A stretch of 24,590 nucleotides of DNA, taken from JABIDZ01 sp964402905. Its GTDB lineage: Archaea > Iainarchaeota > Iainarchaeia > Iainarchaeales > JAAZKV01. Positions 1 to 8,683 of the stretch are shown here, piece after piece. The notes beneath the pieces are model-generated. The model was not told the DNA's origin, searched no databases, and was given only the letters and a program-made list of their open reading frames with translations. Numbering within the stretch: position 1 is the stretch's first letter; every line of letters starts with the position of its first letter. Location: positions 1 to 24,590 of the forward strand of contig CAYODU010000011.1 of the NCBI GenBank assembly GCA_964402905.1. Direction: 5' to 3'. The translations under genes and the position numbers were made by a program.

Positions 1-64
1 CAGTACTTGCAGGAGAAACGATAAAATGGAAAAGAAAAAACAAACAAAAAAGAAAGCAAAATGA
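1..64 (+). other. Edge fragment, possible 3' end of an upstream gene
   Basis: Three readings are possible and I cannot choose with certainty. Frame 1 stops at 22-24. Frame 2 is open from the window edge to a TGA at 62-64 and would give a lysine-rich basic tail. Frame 3 stays open to a TGA at 111-113 that would overlap the next start codon. The lysine-rich frame 2 leaves an AT-rich gap (65-112) that could hold a promoter for the next gene (a TTTAAAAC stretch near 68-75). No product can be named. Confidence 0.2.
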
Positions 65-112
65 ATGTTTTAAAACTTATTTTAACAGTAATGTGTCACC
101 AAAGGGGATTTG

Positions 113-1291
113 ATGAAATTTGTTTTCGCTTTACTTGCAGTTTTTCTGATTACTGCTTTTTTATCTACTGCTTTTGCTTTTGAGGCCCCCATAACAAATT
201 TTGGTTTTAATGAAATAGAAATAAGTTCTTCTTTGCAAAAACAATGCCAGACAATCGATATTGATTTACTTAATTTGCCACTCGAAAACGAAAAAGCAAA
301 TGGAATACTTTCTATACAAGCAAATTTTGTCGGAACAAAAAATGATAGTTCTTATGTCTCTGTTAAAATAAATAGTGGGCAAGAACAGGTAATTTGGCCC
401 GAGTATTTTTCTTGTAAGACAGAGTGTTGGGCAAGAGTGTTTCTACCACAACTAAAATCTGTTCCAACCGAAATACAGATTTGTTTAGCTACTGGTGGAG
501 AAACAAGCAAAGCAACAATATCAGAAAAATCTTTTGTTGGTTTATATGATACTCCTGTTTTGACAATTGAAAATATTTCGCCGGAAGGAATTATTTTGGG
601 CGAAAGAGCTCAAATGAAAATAATTGCAAAAAACACCGGGACAAAAGATGCAGATATTTTTGTTCAGTTTATTGCACAGGATTTAAGATCAATACTAAAG
701 ATAACAAGTTTTGATATTGTTGACGGGGAAGCAAGTGCATCCACAACAATTTCTCCAAACCAAACAAAAGAATTTGTTTATTACATAAAGCCGACACTAA
801 TAAGTTCTTACAATTTACCTTCAGCAATACTTTTTTTCCAAAATATTTTTGATGAAGAACAACCAGTTATGAGTAATCATCCACAACTCAATGTTCTTTC
901 TCCTGAACAAATAACTCTTTTTTTAGTTGAGGACGAACAAAAAGAGAACCCATTTACTTTCAAAATCATGGCAAAAAATAATTGGGACAAACCTTTTTTT
1001 GGGGTAATGAAAATTCTTCCAGGGGACATAATAATTGGTTCTGCTTCGAAAGAAATTTCTCTTGAACCGAAAAGCGAAAAAGAATTTTCTTTTACAACAA
1101 AAAAACTTTTAGCTGGAAATTATTCAATAATAGCAGAAATTGATGTGAACCAGGATCATTATATATCAAATAGCATTTCTTTTCCAGTAAAAGAAGAGGG
1201 AAGAATATTTGAAATATTGTTTGCAATTGTCGGTGTAATCGTGGGCCTTGGAATCTTTTTCTGGATATCCTTTTGGAAAGGAAAGATATAA
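113..1291 (+). CDS. Secreted, C-terminally membrane-anchored protein with CARDB/Ig-like beta domains, function unknown
   Basis: I do not recognise a specific family. The ATG at 113 is preferred over the in-frame TTG at 110 because GGGGAT lies just upstream at 105-110. The 392-residue product opens with a hydrophobic signal peptide (residues 3-22) ending AFA before FEAP, a plausible signal peptidase site. The body is rich in beta-strand-like stretches. Two segments, at about 150-250 and 265-355, read like CARDB or NEW3-type Ig-like modules, with phrases such as KIIAKNTGTKDADI and KIMAKNNWDKPF. Four cysteines sit in the N-terminal third. One transmembrane helix (about 365-385) and a short KGKI tail close the protein, so most of it faces outside. 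It converges with the large surface-protein gene at 1419-5270. The role in the cell envelope is inferred from topology only. Confidence 0.7.
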   Translation: MKFVFALLAVFLITAFLSTAFAFEAPITNFGFNEIEISSSLQKQCQTIDIDLLNLPLENEKANGILSIQANFVGTKNDSSYVSVKINSGQEQVIWPEYFSCKTECWARVFLPQLKSVPTEIQICLATGGETSKATISEKSFVGLYDTPVLTIENISPEGIILGERAQMKIIAKNTGTKDADIFVQFIAQDLRSILKITSFDIVDGEASASTTISPNQTKEFVYYIKPTLISSYNLPSAILFFQNIFDEEQPVMSNHPQLNVLSPEQITLFLVEDEQKENPFTFKIMAKNNWDKPFFGVMKILPGDIIIGSASKEISLEPKSEKEFSFTTKKLLAGNYSIIAEIDVNQDHYISNSISFPVKEEGRIFEILFAIVGVIVGLGIFFWISFWKGKI

Positions 1292-1418
1292 ACAAATTAA
1301 ATCTTATAGAAATTAATCTGAAATAAAAGTTATTCCCAATAATAATTATCTCAAATAAAATTATCTCTAAAAAATTCACTTTCTATGTGTAAGAATAACC
1401 ATTTGATGAATTTTTTAT
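1292..1418. other. Convergent intergenic gap
   Basis: This AT-rich 127-nt stretch separates two genes that converge on it. I see no hairpin followed by a T tract, no RNA gene and no small ORF with a ribosome binding site. Confidence 0.5.
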
Positions 1419-4400
1419 TCATTGTTCTTCAGAATAATCTTCCCACTCAGAAACAATTTCTTTTTTTCGTTCATCTGAAGATTTTTCCTTTTTTGAGAAG
1501 CGCTTTTTTATTATTATTGCGCTGATGGCAATAACAATTATTGGTATAAAACCAACGAATGGGAATGACTCAATGCCATTTTCTTTCTGGTTTAGTGTAA
1601 ACATTGCTTCAACAAAGTTATTTTCATCAATTAATTGTTTTGCTTCTGATAAAACATCAAAACTAAAGTTATTTTCAATTCCAGAGTTATACTTCTTTAT
1701 TGCCTGCATTTTAATTGAATCCACTGCATTTTTTAGTTCATAATAAATATCACTAATAGTTTGTTTTATTTTTTCATCAAAAACATTTTCTTCTAAAATC
1801 AGAGAAATCTTTTTTAGTCGTGAATCTGTTATTGGTGGAATAAATCTTAACTGTATAAAGCTTTCAGCACTATAATTAATTTCTTTTTCAAGAAACGATA
1901 TCATGGATACACAATCTTTCTTCATTTCTGTAATTTCTTTTTCAATACTAGCAAGTGCACTGTTTTTATTTTCTGCTAGTTTGTTTTTTTCTTCAATGAA
2001 AAGAAAGTATTTTTCTTGCATTTCAATAAATTTCTTTTGAGAGTTAAGTGGATCAAATAAAGCAGTTTCTTCAAAAAGCTCTTTTAAATCAAAAAACTCT
2101 TTTTTTATTTGTGATAGTTCAGTTTCATTGCTTTTTTGTATTTCACCCCACATTTTTTCAGCTTCGTTAAAAAGAACGGCATTTTTGTCAAAGACAGCCG
2201 TGTCAAGAATTTCAAATGCTTTTGCTATGCTGCTCTTTGTGTTAGTATCAAATAATGTTTTGGCTTCTTTAATCAAAGAATTAATTTTATTTGATTCTTC
2301 AAAAAGATTGAGTCCCGTTAATTCTGTAGAGTATTTTTCTGCATTTGTTATTTTTTCGTTAAAAGTGCTTTCTTGTATATAATTCGCATTTTCACTTTCA
2401 ATTTGCTTTTCAATTTCGCTTATTTTTGATGTGGCTTTATTAAGTAATGTTTCCGCGCTTTTTATTGAGCTTTCATCAAGAGCAAAGTTTACGAATTCAT
2501 TTATCTCTTGTGATAAATCGTATTCGCCAAGAGCAACAAGTTTGTTCTTGGCATCAATCAAAGCTTCTCTAAAATAAGAAACAGCATTACTTACTTTCAT
2601 AACTAGTGTGTATGTGCGTGTTTGCTTTGCAAGAAAAGACTGATTTTTTAAGGTTATTTTTCCTTCAATAATTTCTTTTTGTTTGCTTACCTTTTCTTCA
2701 TCATAAACATTTATTTCTTCAACAATTTCATTTATTGTAATTGGGAAAACTATTGTTGCATCAAGCGTTCCCTGGTAGTTGTTCTTTACTTCAGCAGTGT
2801 ATGTAAAAACTTTTTTTTGAAAATCCGTTTGCATTGAAGATTGATTTGTTATATTTATGCTTAGCAAATCATTAATATAAAAAAAGCAGTTTATTTTGCT
2901 CATTGAAGAAGCGTTGTTTATAACAAAGTTGATTTTACTGCCCTGTTCATAATAAATACTTTCTTGATTATCCACTAGTATAATTGTTGAGCTTACCTGC
3001 AATGGTTTTATCACAATAATAAGTGCTCTTGGGTAAGTCAGTTCTGATTCGATTTGAATATTTTTTTGTAAAAGGCTTTTTTCATTTGATGCAAAAATAA
3101 TTTTTTCGCTTTCTTTTAGAGTAAAATAATTGTTAGTATAAAAATCAATTTTTGTTTGTCCAATTGGGATATATTCAAAAATAATTTGTGTTTTGTTTCC
3201 CGGAGATACTGTTCTTATGCAACTATCAAATGAAATTATTTCTGTTGTGGAAAAAAATGTTTCTATGGAAACACTACGTGAAATTTCTTTAAATGGATTA
3301 TTTAAAATTATCCTTGCAAGCACAATATTATTCATGTCAGGTGAAGCAATTGTGTTCTCCATGTAGATTATTTTTGCGCTTTTTTTTATGTACTCAATTA
3401 TTTTTTCTTCAGAATAGTCTTCAATACTTTTCAGAGTGTCTCTTATTGAAGATAATACAATTTCTTTTACGACATAAAGTTCATCATAAGTAATTTTTTC
3501 GCCAGAAAAATATTTGTCCAACAAATTGTGCTTTTTTTCATATTCTTCAATTTTTTTGTTTAGCTCTGTATCATCATAGTAAAGAACGATTTCCTTCAAA
3601 ATAGAAATATTTTTTTCAATTGCTTTCTTGTCAATAACAATTTCTTTTATTGTTTCATCTTCTCCAATTTCTTTTTCAAGTTGTGTCTTTATACTTTCAC
3701 AAGCATCTTCAAAATAAAGAATATTTTCTTTTGTTACAACTTCTTTTTTTAGAGAATTGAAAAGTGAATTTAATTCCGGAGACTTTACTGTTTTGAATAG
3801 CGTTTCCAGATAGTCAAAACAGTTGCCTGTTAAGGCAATTTTTTTTGATTCAAGCTCGGAATAATCTCGTATCCCTTCTTCGAGTTCTTTTTCTTTGATT
3901 AGCATTTGACTACAATAATATAATGCATCGTTGTCGCTTGATTGCGTTTTTGAAGCAAAGTACTTCGTGTCACTCAAAATCTTTTCCAGAGAAGCATTAT
4001 TTATTTCAAATTTTTGGTTTACTAGTTCTTTTGCTTTTTCTTTGCAGGCATTTGTCATTCGATTTGCGTTGCTTTCTTTCTCTTCTTCTAAAACCTTTTT
4101 TGCTTCAGTGAAAAAATTGTTTAATGCTTTTGTTTTACTTAGTTCTTCTCCGATTGTAAGTTGTCCTTGGTTCTTAATTTGTTTTAGTTTTAGATAATCT
4201 GTTTTGTTTTCTTCAAGTAATATCAAAATGTTTTTTTGTGCAACGACTTCTCCTGAAAGAAGTTCGCTTTGTATAAGTGAATATGATTCATTTTGTTTAA
4301 TTTCTTGAGCAAGTTTTTCACAAGCACTTTTTTTCTCTTCTATTTCTTTCCAAATTAATGGAATTTTTTTTGTTGTTTCAGAGTAGTTTTTACTTGTCCG

Positions 4401-5270
4401 ATTCATAAGATCGGCAAATCTTTTTATTGAAGAATTATTTGTTCCAGCTAGCTCCGAATATAGTAGCATAAATTCTTTTGCGGGTAGCTGTTGCAATGCA
4501 GAAATGCTTTCATTTTTATAAAAATTAAATTCTACAATATTTATTAAATTATTAAACGCATTTTTGATAAAAGGGAATGCGCCTTCCTGCCCGATATTTA
4601 GCTCTTTGAGTATTGTTCCGTCGAGGTAATTATACCCACTTAACCAGAAAGGTTCCTTTTCAATTAGATAATTTTGTTTTTTTGCTGCGGGAGAGTTGTT
4701 GAAGTTTTCAACTTTTTTTAAGTAATATGAAACATAGCTATCACTGTTTGTTTTACCTTCAGCAAGTTCGGAAAGAATTTGCCTTATTTCAACAAGAGAA
4801 TCAAATATTGCTTCTTCTTTTGCTAAATCAATTTTTTCAGAGGAAAAAACCTTTTCTTGTGCACTAACTATCTCAAAGCTTTTTTTGATTGTTTCATCAA
4901 CTTCAATGAACGAAAGATCCAAATAGTCTCTTGCTTGGTTAATCGCGCCGGGCAACATTGTTGCATTACCTTCAACGCAGTACTTTGAAGCATTATTTAG
5001 CTCTTTTATTCCTTTGTTGTAAAAAAACCAACTCCTGGCAAGATTATTTTTCAGTTCATATAAATTTGTTTCTTGTTGGTAACCAAGATCTGTACTAAAC
5101 AAGGCATTGACTTTTTCGAAGCAACTCTTTTCTGTTTCACAAGTGGGAATATAGGCATAGCTTTGGGTTGTTAGTGAGTAGCAGAGATTTTTTTCTTGTC
5201 GAGTCATTTCAGTGCAACCAAAAAGCAGAACTGATATAAGTAACAATACAAATAATATTTGCGCGCGCAT
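1419..5270 (-). CDS. Very large (1283 aa) coiled-coil surface protein, lipoprotein-like, with C-terminal TM helix; unknown function
   Basis: The N-terminus is a hydrophobic signal (residues 4-18) followed by the lipobox-like LFGC with Cys19, so the mature protein may be lipid-anchored. About residues 30-680 are predominantly helical and charged (many Glu/Lys heptad-like runs). A beta-rich region of about 680-930 follows, holding several Asn/Ser-rich potential N-glycosylation sequons. A second helical stretch runs to about 1230. One transmembrane helix (about 1234-1254) and a basic then acidic tail of roughly 29 residues with EWEDYSEEQ end the protein. An anchor at each end of a long helical body suggests an extracellular stalk or envelope spacer; this is inference. 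The ATG at 5270 lies about 26 nt below the TATA-like box at 5291-5300, consistent with a leaderless transcript. No enzymatic motif was seen. Confidence 0.75.
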   Translation of the reverse strand: MRAQILFVLLLISVLLFGCTEMTRQEKNLCYSLTTQSYAYIPTCETEKSCFEKVNALFSTDLGYQQETNLYELKNNLARSWFFYNKGIKELNNASKYCVEGNATMLPGAINQARDYLDLSFIEVDETIKKSFEIVSAQEKVFSSEKIDLAKEEAIFDSLVEIRQILSELAEGKTNSDSYVSYYLKKVENFNNSPAAKKQNYLIEKEPFWLSGYNYLDGTILKELNIGQEGAFPFIKNAFNNLINIVEFNFYKNESISALQQLPAKEFMLLYSELAGTNNSSIKRFADLMNRTSKNYSETTKKIPLIWKEIEEKKSACEKLAQEIKQNESYSLIQSELLSGEVVAQKNILILLEENKTDYLKLKQIKNQGQLTIGEELSKTKALNNFFTEAKKVLEEEKESNANRMTNACKEKAKELVNQKFEINNASLEKILSDTKYFASKTQSSDNDALYYCSQMLIKEKELEEGIRDYSELESKKIALTGNCFDYLETLFKTVKSPELNSLFNSLKKEVVTKENILYFEDACESIKTQLEKEIGEDETIKEIVIDKKAIEKNISILKEIVLYYDDTELNKKIEEYEKKHNLLDKYFSGEKITYDELYVVKEIVLSSIRDTLKSIEDYSEEKIIEYIKKSAKIIYMENTIASPDMNNIVLARIILNNPFKEISRSVSIETFFSTTEIISFDSCIRTVSPGNKTQIIFEYIPIGQTKIDFYTNNYFTLKESEKIIFASNEKSLLQKNIQIESELTYPRALIIVIKPLQVSSTIILVDNQESIYYEQGSKINFVINNASSMSKINCFFYINDLLSINITNQSSMQTDFQKKVFTYTAEVKNNYQGTLDATIVFPITINEIVEEINVYDEEKVSKQKEIIEGKITLKNQSFLAKQTRTYTLVMKVSNAVSYFREALIDAKNKLVALGEYDLSQEINEFVNFALDESSIKSAETLLNKATSKISEIEKQIESENANYIQESTFNEKITNAEKYSTELTGLNLFEESNKINSLIKEAKTLFDTNTKSSIAKAFEILDTAVFDKNAVLFNEAEKMWGEIQKSNETELSQIKKEFFDLKELFEETALFDPLNSQKKFIEMQEKYFLFIEEKNKLAENKNSALASIEKEITEMKKDCVSMISFLEKEINYSAESFIQLRFIPPITDSRLKKISLILEENVFDEKIKQTISDIYYELKNAVDSIKMQAIKKYNSGIENNFSFDVLSEAKQLIDENNFVEAMFTLNQKENGIESFPFVGFIPIIVIAISAIIIKKRFSKKEKSSDERKKEIVSEWEDYSEEQ

Positions 5271-5290
5271 TAAAAGTGCTTTTTTGCTTT

Positions 5291-5300
5291 ACTTAAAAAG
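5291..5300 (-). promoter_or_regulatory. TATA-like box for the 1283-aa surface protein
   Basis: On the minus strand this reads CTTTTTAAGT followed by AAAG, centred about 26 nt from the ATG. The spacing fits a leaderless archaeal mRNA. The gene at 5348-5650 has nearly the same element. Confidence 0.5.
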
Positions 5301-5347
5301 AATTGGTTAATTTTCGTTGAATGTCTAATTTATTTTGTTTGATTATT

Positions 5348-5650
5348 TTATGTGCTTGCTGTGCACTTTTCAGCCGCTTGCTGTGGTTGGGCGATTTGTT
5401 CATAGAGACAACTATTTTCTTGGGATAATAATTGGTTTGCAGTTAAGCAATCATTGTTGTTTGTTAGTGGTTCAACAGAATTTATTATTGGTTCCAGGTA
5501 ATAGTGCCCCACAATTACTCCAAGTATGAAACCAATTACAAGAATTATGAAAAATAATTTTATTTTTGACATTTTGCCATGCGATTTTCCTTTTCTTTTC
5601 TTTTCCGGGACCAAATCTTCGTAATCTTCATCAGGATCTTTAAGTGACAT
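5348..5650 (-). CDS. Small single-pass membrane protein, unknown function
   Basis: The 100-residue product has an acidic then strongly basic cytoplasmic N-terminus (DPDEDYEDLVPEKKRKGK), one transmembrane helix at about residues 30-50 with Gly spacing (FILGVIVGHYY), and a C-terminal domain of about 50 residues with three cysteines and several Gln. By the positive-inside rule the C-terminus faces out. The ATG at 5650 sits about 26 nt from a TATA-like box. It lies 77 nt upstream of the giant surface-protein gene on the same strand, but each has its own promoter-like element. No family was recognised. The two may share envelope location and regulation because their promoters look alike. Confidence 0.6.
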   Translation of the reverse strand: MSLKDPDEDYEDLVPEKKRKGKSHGKMSKIKLFFIILVIGFILGVIVGHYYLEPIINSVEPLTNNNDCLTANQLLSQENSCLYEQIAQPQQAAEKCTAST

Positions 5651-5670
5651 GAGTTAAATATGATTTTCTT

Positions 5671-5680
5671 TCTTAAAAAG
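5671..5680 (-). promoter_or_regulatory. TATA-like box for the small membrane protein
   Basis: The minus strand reads CTTTTTAAGA followed by AAAG, almost identical to the element before the gene starting at 5270. Its centre is about 26 nt from the ATG at 5650, consistent with leaderless transcription. Confidence 0.5.
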
Positions 5681-5876
5681 CTTTTTGATTGTCTAAAAAA
5701 GCAAAAAGGGGCGTTATGTCTAATGCCGTGTTTTTGCTGTTTAATGTCGTTTTTAAAGCATTATATTTTTTTTGCTTTCTTTTTTTTAATTTTTTTGTTT
5801 TGGGTTTGTCTTTCTTTTTTTTCATGAAAAAAATTTCTTATACATAATAAATTATTTTTTCTTTTTTACTTGGGCA

Positions 5877-5889
5877 AATATTTATAAAG
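5877..5889 (+). promoter_or_regulatory. TATA-like box for the PRC-barrel gene
   Basis: The sequence AAATATTTATAAA lies about 52 nt upstream of the ATG at 5935. This predicts a leader of roughly 25 nt, unlike the leaderless genes around it. Confidence 0.5.
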
Positions 5890-5934
5890 AGGTAAGACTT
5901 TCTATTAGTAAAGGAAATTATTTTAGGCGAGAAT

Positions 5935-6210
5935 ATGTACAAGTACACGATTGCAAGACAGTTGGCTTCAAAGAGAGTCATTACTAACAGAGGAGACGAA
6001 ATAGGAAAACTTTCCGATATGATTGTTTCCGAACTTGGTGGTGACATAGAGTTCTTGATAGTTGAGGTTGACAGAAATTCAAAAATTTTATCTAAAGCTG
6101 GAAAAATCGATAAGGTAATAGAAATACCATATTCGGCAGTAACAGCAGTAAGCGATGTTTTCATTGTTGACGAAAGAGAATTAATTGAACAGTTAGCAGG
6201 AAAAGAGTAG
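5935..6210 (+). CDS. PRC-barrel domain protein
   Basis: The 91-residue product is essentially a single PRC-barrel, a small beta-barrel also found in RimM and the photosynthetic reaction centre H subunit. The family pattern is visible: a start with the domain-opening segment (ARQLASKRVITNRGDEIGKLSDMIV), a middle strand (GDIEFLIVEV) and the closing IEIPYSAVTAVSDVFIVDE. Stand-alone archaeal PRC-barrel proteins are common and mostly uncharacterised. Links to RNA processing or cell division have been proposed for some, but nothing here assigns either role. It has its own promoter and its stop codon lies one base from the stop codon of the convergent NFACT gene. Confidence 0.85.
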   Translation: MYKYTIARQLASKRVITNRGDEIGKLSDMIVSELGGDIEFLIVEVDRNSKILSKAGKIDKVIEIPYSAVTAVSDVFIVDERELIEQLAGKE

Positions 6211-6211
6211 C

Positions 6212-7303
6212 TTAGATAATTATTTTGATTCTGTTTTTCTTATAGTCAAGTTCTCTTACTATTGGTTGAATAGAATTAATTTTTTTTTGTGCTTCCTTTG
6301 CCGGAATGCCTTTTTCCTTTGCTTTTTTTACAGCTTTGAGTATTTCATCAATTTTATTGTACTCAAGAAATATTTTTTCTCCAAGTTCACTAAATTTCTT
6401 TTCATCCATTTCAAGAACCATTATTTGTTTACCGTAATCACTTTCTCTTTTAATATTCTTTTCTTTTTCAATTAAAGGAATAGTACTAATGTTTTCTTCG
6501 ATAAAGATTTCATTTAGTGCACTATTAATATTTTTAAAAATTCTTTCTTTGTTTTTATTTGTTTTTGTTGAATAAATTGCTCCCCCGCTAGAATAAACTT
6601 CGCTTTCTTCTGAGGAATAAATTTTTTTTAATGCACTTAAAACAATTTTTGCTTTTTCCTTTCCTGCATCTTTAGAATCAATTTTTTTATTTAAATTATT
6701 TTCTTCAAATACGAATTCAAGTATTGCTGGGGCAACATTGAGTATTTCTACACAAGCCCCAAAAAAGCTTTTTTTGTTTTCTTCTAATTTACTAATAAAG
6801 ATTTTTTCATTTTCTTCAAGAGGATTTGTTCCTTTTGAACTTGGAAATTTGTATTTCTCGTTTTGTTCTAGTTTTCTGTCTTTCCATTCCTCGCGTTTCA
6901 TTGCTTTTATTATATTCATTTCTTTGTCACACAAAATAATATTTCCCTTTGCGAATAATTCTAGTATCAAAACCTTTTCTGGAAAATCAATTAGTATTAT
7001 TCTATCAAGCCCTTTTTGTTTTATTGAGATTATTCTTTGATTAAACAATTGTTTTTTTAGAAAAGCACTGAACCCCCCCGGGTTTTGTTTTGCCAGAATG
7101 CTTTTATCAGAAACAAAAAAATAATTGCTTGTTATAACAAGATTTTTGTCTCCTAGCTTTGTATGAACCTTCATTTTCAAAACATTATCTTGGGTTGTCT
7201 GTATTTTGTTCACAAAACCATTGACAAGAAATTGATTTTCTTGGATAAGGTGACTTAATGTTAAATTGCTTAGAGCAATTTTACTTTCCTTTTGTTTTTC
7301 CAT
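6212..7303 (-). CDS. rqcH: NFACT-N domain protein (RqcH/NEMF/Tae2 homologue), C-terminally short
   Basis: RqcH/NEMF proteins bind stalled large ribosomal subunits and recruit tRNA for C-terminal tailing in ribosome quality control. Visible here are the NFACT-N core (about 10-155), with GLDRII at 98-103 holding the conserved Asp-Arg pair, GNIILCD and the MKREEWKDRKLEQNEKYKFP stretch. A helix-hairpin-helix-like region follows (about 160-225), then the NINSALNEIF segment and the first coiled-coil arm with GEKIFLEYNKIDEILKAV and a KAKEKG turn. The protein stops at residue 363, just after ELDYKKNRIKIII. Full-length archaeal relatives are typically well over 550 residues and continue into a second coil arm and NFACT-R. 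Those parts are absent, and the downstream minus strand does not encode them in another frame. A TATA-like box (7323-7332) lies about 25 nt before the ATG. Confidence 0.8.
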   Translation of the reverse strand: MEKQKESKIALSNLTLSHLIQENQFLVNGFVNKIQTTQDNVLKMKVHTKLGDKNLVITSNYFFVSDKSILAKQNPGGFSAFLKKQLFNQRIISIKQKGLDRIILIDFPEKVLILELFAKGNIILCDKEMNIIKAMKREEWKDRKLEQNEKYKFPSSKGTNPLEENEKIFISKLEENKKSFFGACVEILNVAPAILEFVFEENNLNKKIDSKDAGKEKAKIVLSALKKIYSSEESEVYSSGGAIYSTKTNKNKERIFKNINSALNEIFIEENISTIPLIEKEKNIKRESDYGKQIMVLEMDEKKFSELGEKIFLEYNKIDEILKAVKKAKEKGIPAKEAQKKINSIQPIVRELDYKKNRIKIII

Positions 7304-7322
7304 AATGTAATTTGTTCTTTAA

Positions 7323-7332
7323 GTAATAAAAA
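7323..7332 (-). promoter_or_regulatory. TATA-like box for the NFACT gene
   Basis: The minus strand reads TTTTTATTAC centred about 25 nt from the ATG at 7303, consistent with a leaderless transcript independent of the reductase gene upstream. A T-rich minus-strand stretch (TCTTCTTTTTT) overlaps and could end the upstream transcript. Confidence 0.35.
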
Positions 7333-7382
7333 AGAAGAGGTTATCTATTTTTTATTTCAAAAGTGATTATTATTTTAACGAA

Positions 7383-8648
7383 CTATTCTTTTACCCGTTT
7401 TAGTTTTTTTCCGCCAGTTTCTGTGTTTATTGAATCTTTTCCATATTTTATCATTATTGAAATTAGTTTTGGCCTAGTAATAAGTTTCTTTGTAAACAAT
7501 AGTGCTTTGTCTTTTTTTGTAAGAGTTCCGTTGCCGATTTTAAGTGCTTCTTCCATTGTAATGCTTTCAGCCAAATAATTGAAATCCTCATCAGAAAGCT
7601 TTTCTAGCAAATGCCTTCCTTTTAGTCTTCTCATTAACTCGTTTCCTCTTATTGCATACCAATCTTTGGTGTACTCAGAAAGAAATTCTTCAGAAAAATT
7701 GTTTGCTTTTAGTGCTCTTAGCGCATGTTTTGCTGCTATCTGCCCGCCTTCGAAAGCAATTCCTATTCCTCCGCCGTGAATTGGATCAACCATGTGCCCG
7801 GCATCCCCAGCAACAATAAGATTTTCTGCCTGCATTTTTTCTAAAAAACCACCAACAGGTATTGCGCCTGCATTGACTTCAATTATTGAACCGTCTTTTA
7901 GTCCTTTTTGTCCAGCAATCCATTTATCTAGATAATATTTTGCTGTTTTTTCTTCGTAAGCTCCAATTCCTATCCCTACATTTGCAGTTCCTTTTCTTTT
8001 AGGAAAAATCCATATATAACCACGCGGAGCAACATCTGTTCCAAAGAAAAGATGTAAAAGATTTTCATCGTATCCTTCTATCCCGGTCATTTCGTACTGG
8101 TAACCTGAATCAGTTTCGCTTAGTTGAAGTTTTGTATTAAGCCCAAGCATTTTTGCTGTGAGGGAATCAACCCCGTCACACGCAATAACCAGCTTACATT
8201 CAAAATATTTTTTTTCATCATTTGCTTCTACTGTAAGATTAACAATGCCATTTTTTCTTTCTGCTGCAATTACTTGGTGTTTAAGTAGTATTTTTGCTCC
8301 AAGTTTTACTGCTTGTATTGCCAATTCTTTTTCAAATATTTTTCTTTCAAGAACATAACCCAAAACTTTAGGATTTTTCATTTTTATTGTTGTTCCATTT
8401 GGGGCATATAATTGTGCACCCTGTATTGGTTGCACAGCCCAATCTTTTTTTGGTTTTAATTTTAATCTTTTAAACCAACCAAGTCCAAGTCCTTCAGCGC
8501 ATCTCTTTGGGCAACCGATTTCTTGTTTTCTATCAAGAACAAGGACACTTGTTTTCTTTCCTTTCGCAATGTCTATTGCTGCGCTTAGCCCCGCAGGTCC
8601 AGCACCCACAATAATTACATCAAAAATATTTTTGCCTGTATCAAACAT
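7383..8648 (-). CDS. Geranylgeranyl reductase family flavoprotein (archaeal lipid double-bond reductase)
   Basis: This FAD enzyme family saturates the geranylgeranyl chains of archaeal ether lipids. The Rossmann motif GAGPAG is at residues 15-20. The family-specific Cys segment GCPKRCAEG follows (about 45-53), then CDGVDS, the substrate-side GYIWIFPKRKG, and the second FAD motif GDAGHMVDPIHGGGIG. Length (421 aa) is normal. I prefer the ATG at 8648 because GGTTGATG precedes it, although an ATG at 8654 and TTG at 8657 are in frame. Upstream on the same strand lies a 2[4Fe-4S] ferredoxin. A ferredoxin gene beside the reductase gene supplies electrons in Methanosarcina acetivorans, so the same pairing is likely here. 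Which lipid intermediate it reduces cannot be read from the sequence. Confidence 0.9.
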   Translation of the reverse strand: MFDTGKNIFDVIIVGAGPAGLSAAIDIAKGKKTSVLVLDRKQEIGCPKRCAEGLGLGWFKRLKLKPKKDWAVQPIQGAQLYAPNGTTIKMKNPKVLGYVLERKIFEKELAIQAVKLGAKILLKHQVIAAERKNGIVNLTVEANDEKKYFECKLVIACDGVDSLTAKMLGLNTKLQLSETDSGYQYEMTGIEGYDENLLHLFFGTDVAPRGYIWIFPKRKGTANVGIGIGAYEEKTAKYYLDKWIAGQKGLKDGSIIEVNAGAIPVGGFLEKMQAENLIVAGDAGHMVDPIHGGGIGIAFEGGQIAAKHALRALKANNFSEEFLSEYTKDWYAIRGNELMRRLKGRHLLEKLSDEDFNYLAESITMEEALKIGNGTLTKKDKALLFTKKLITRPKLISIMIKYGKDSINTETGGKKLKRVKE

Positions 8649-8683
8649 ATTCATCAACCAATAATATTTACTTATCTTTTCCC

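Larger units (their letters stand above)
5651..5934. other. Divergent intergenic region with long T-rich tract
   Basis: The 284-nt gap between divergent genes holds a strongly T-rich plus-strand stretch (about 5763-5823) and promoters at both ends. A 43-codon Phe-rich ORF (5716-5847, plus strand) lies in it, but its composition follows from the T tract. No tRNA or convincing RNA gene was seen. Confidence 0.5.

Noticed and set aside
5716..5847. 43-codon hydrophobic ORF on the plus strand, preceded by GGGGCG
   Set aside because: Its Phe-rich content comes directly from a T-rich tract that more likely acts in transcription; no family match. Kept only as a weak possibility.
6212..7303. Frameshift as the cause of the short NFACT protein
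   Set aside because: No minus-strand frame after the stop codon reads like NFACT-R; the region is occupied by the PRC-barrel gene on the other strand.
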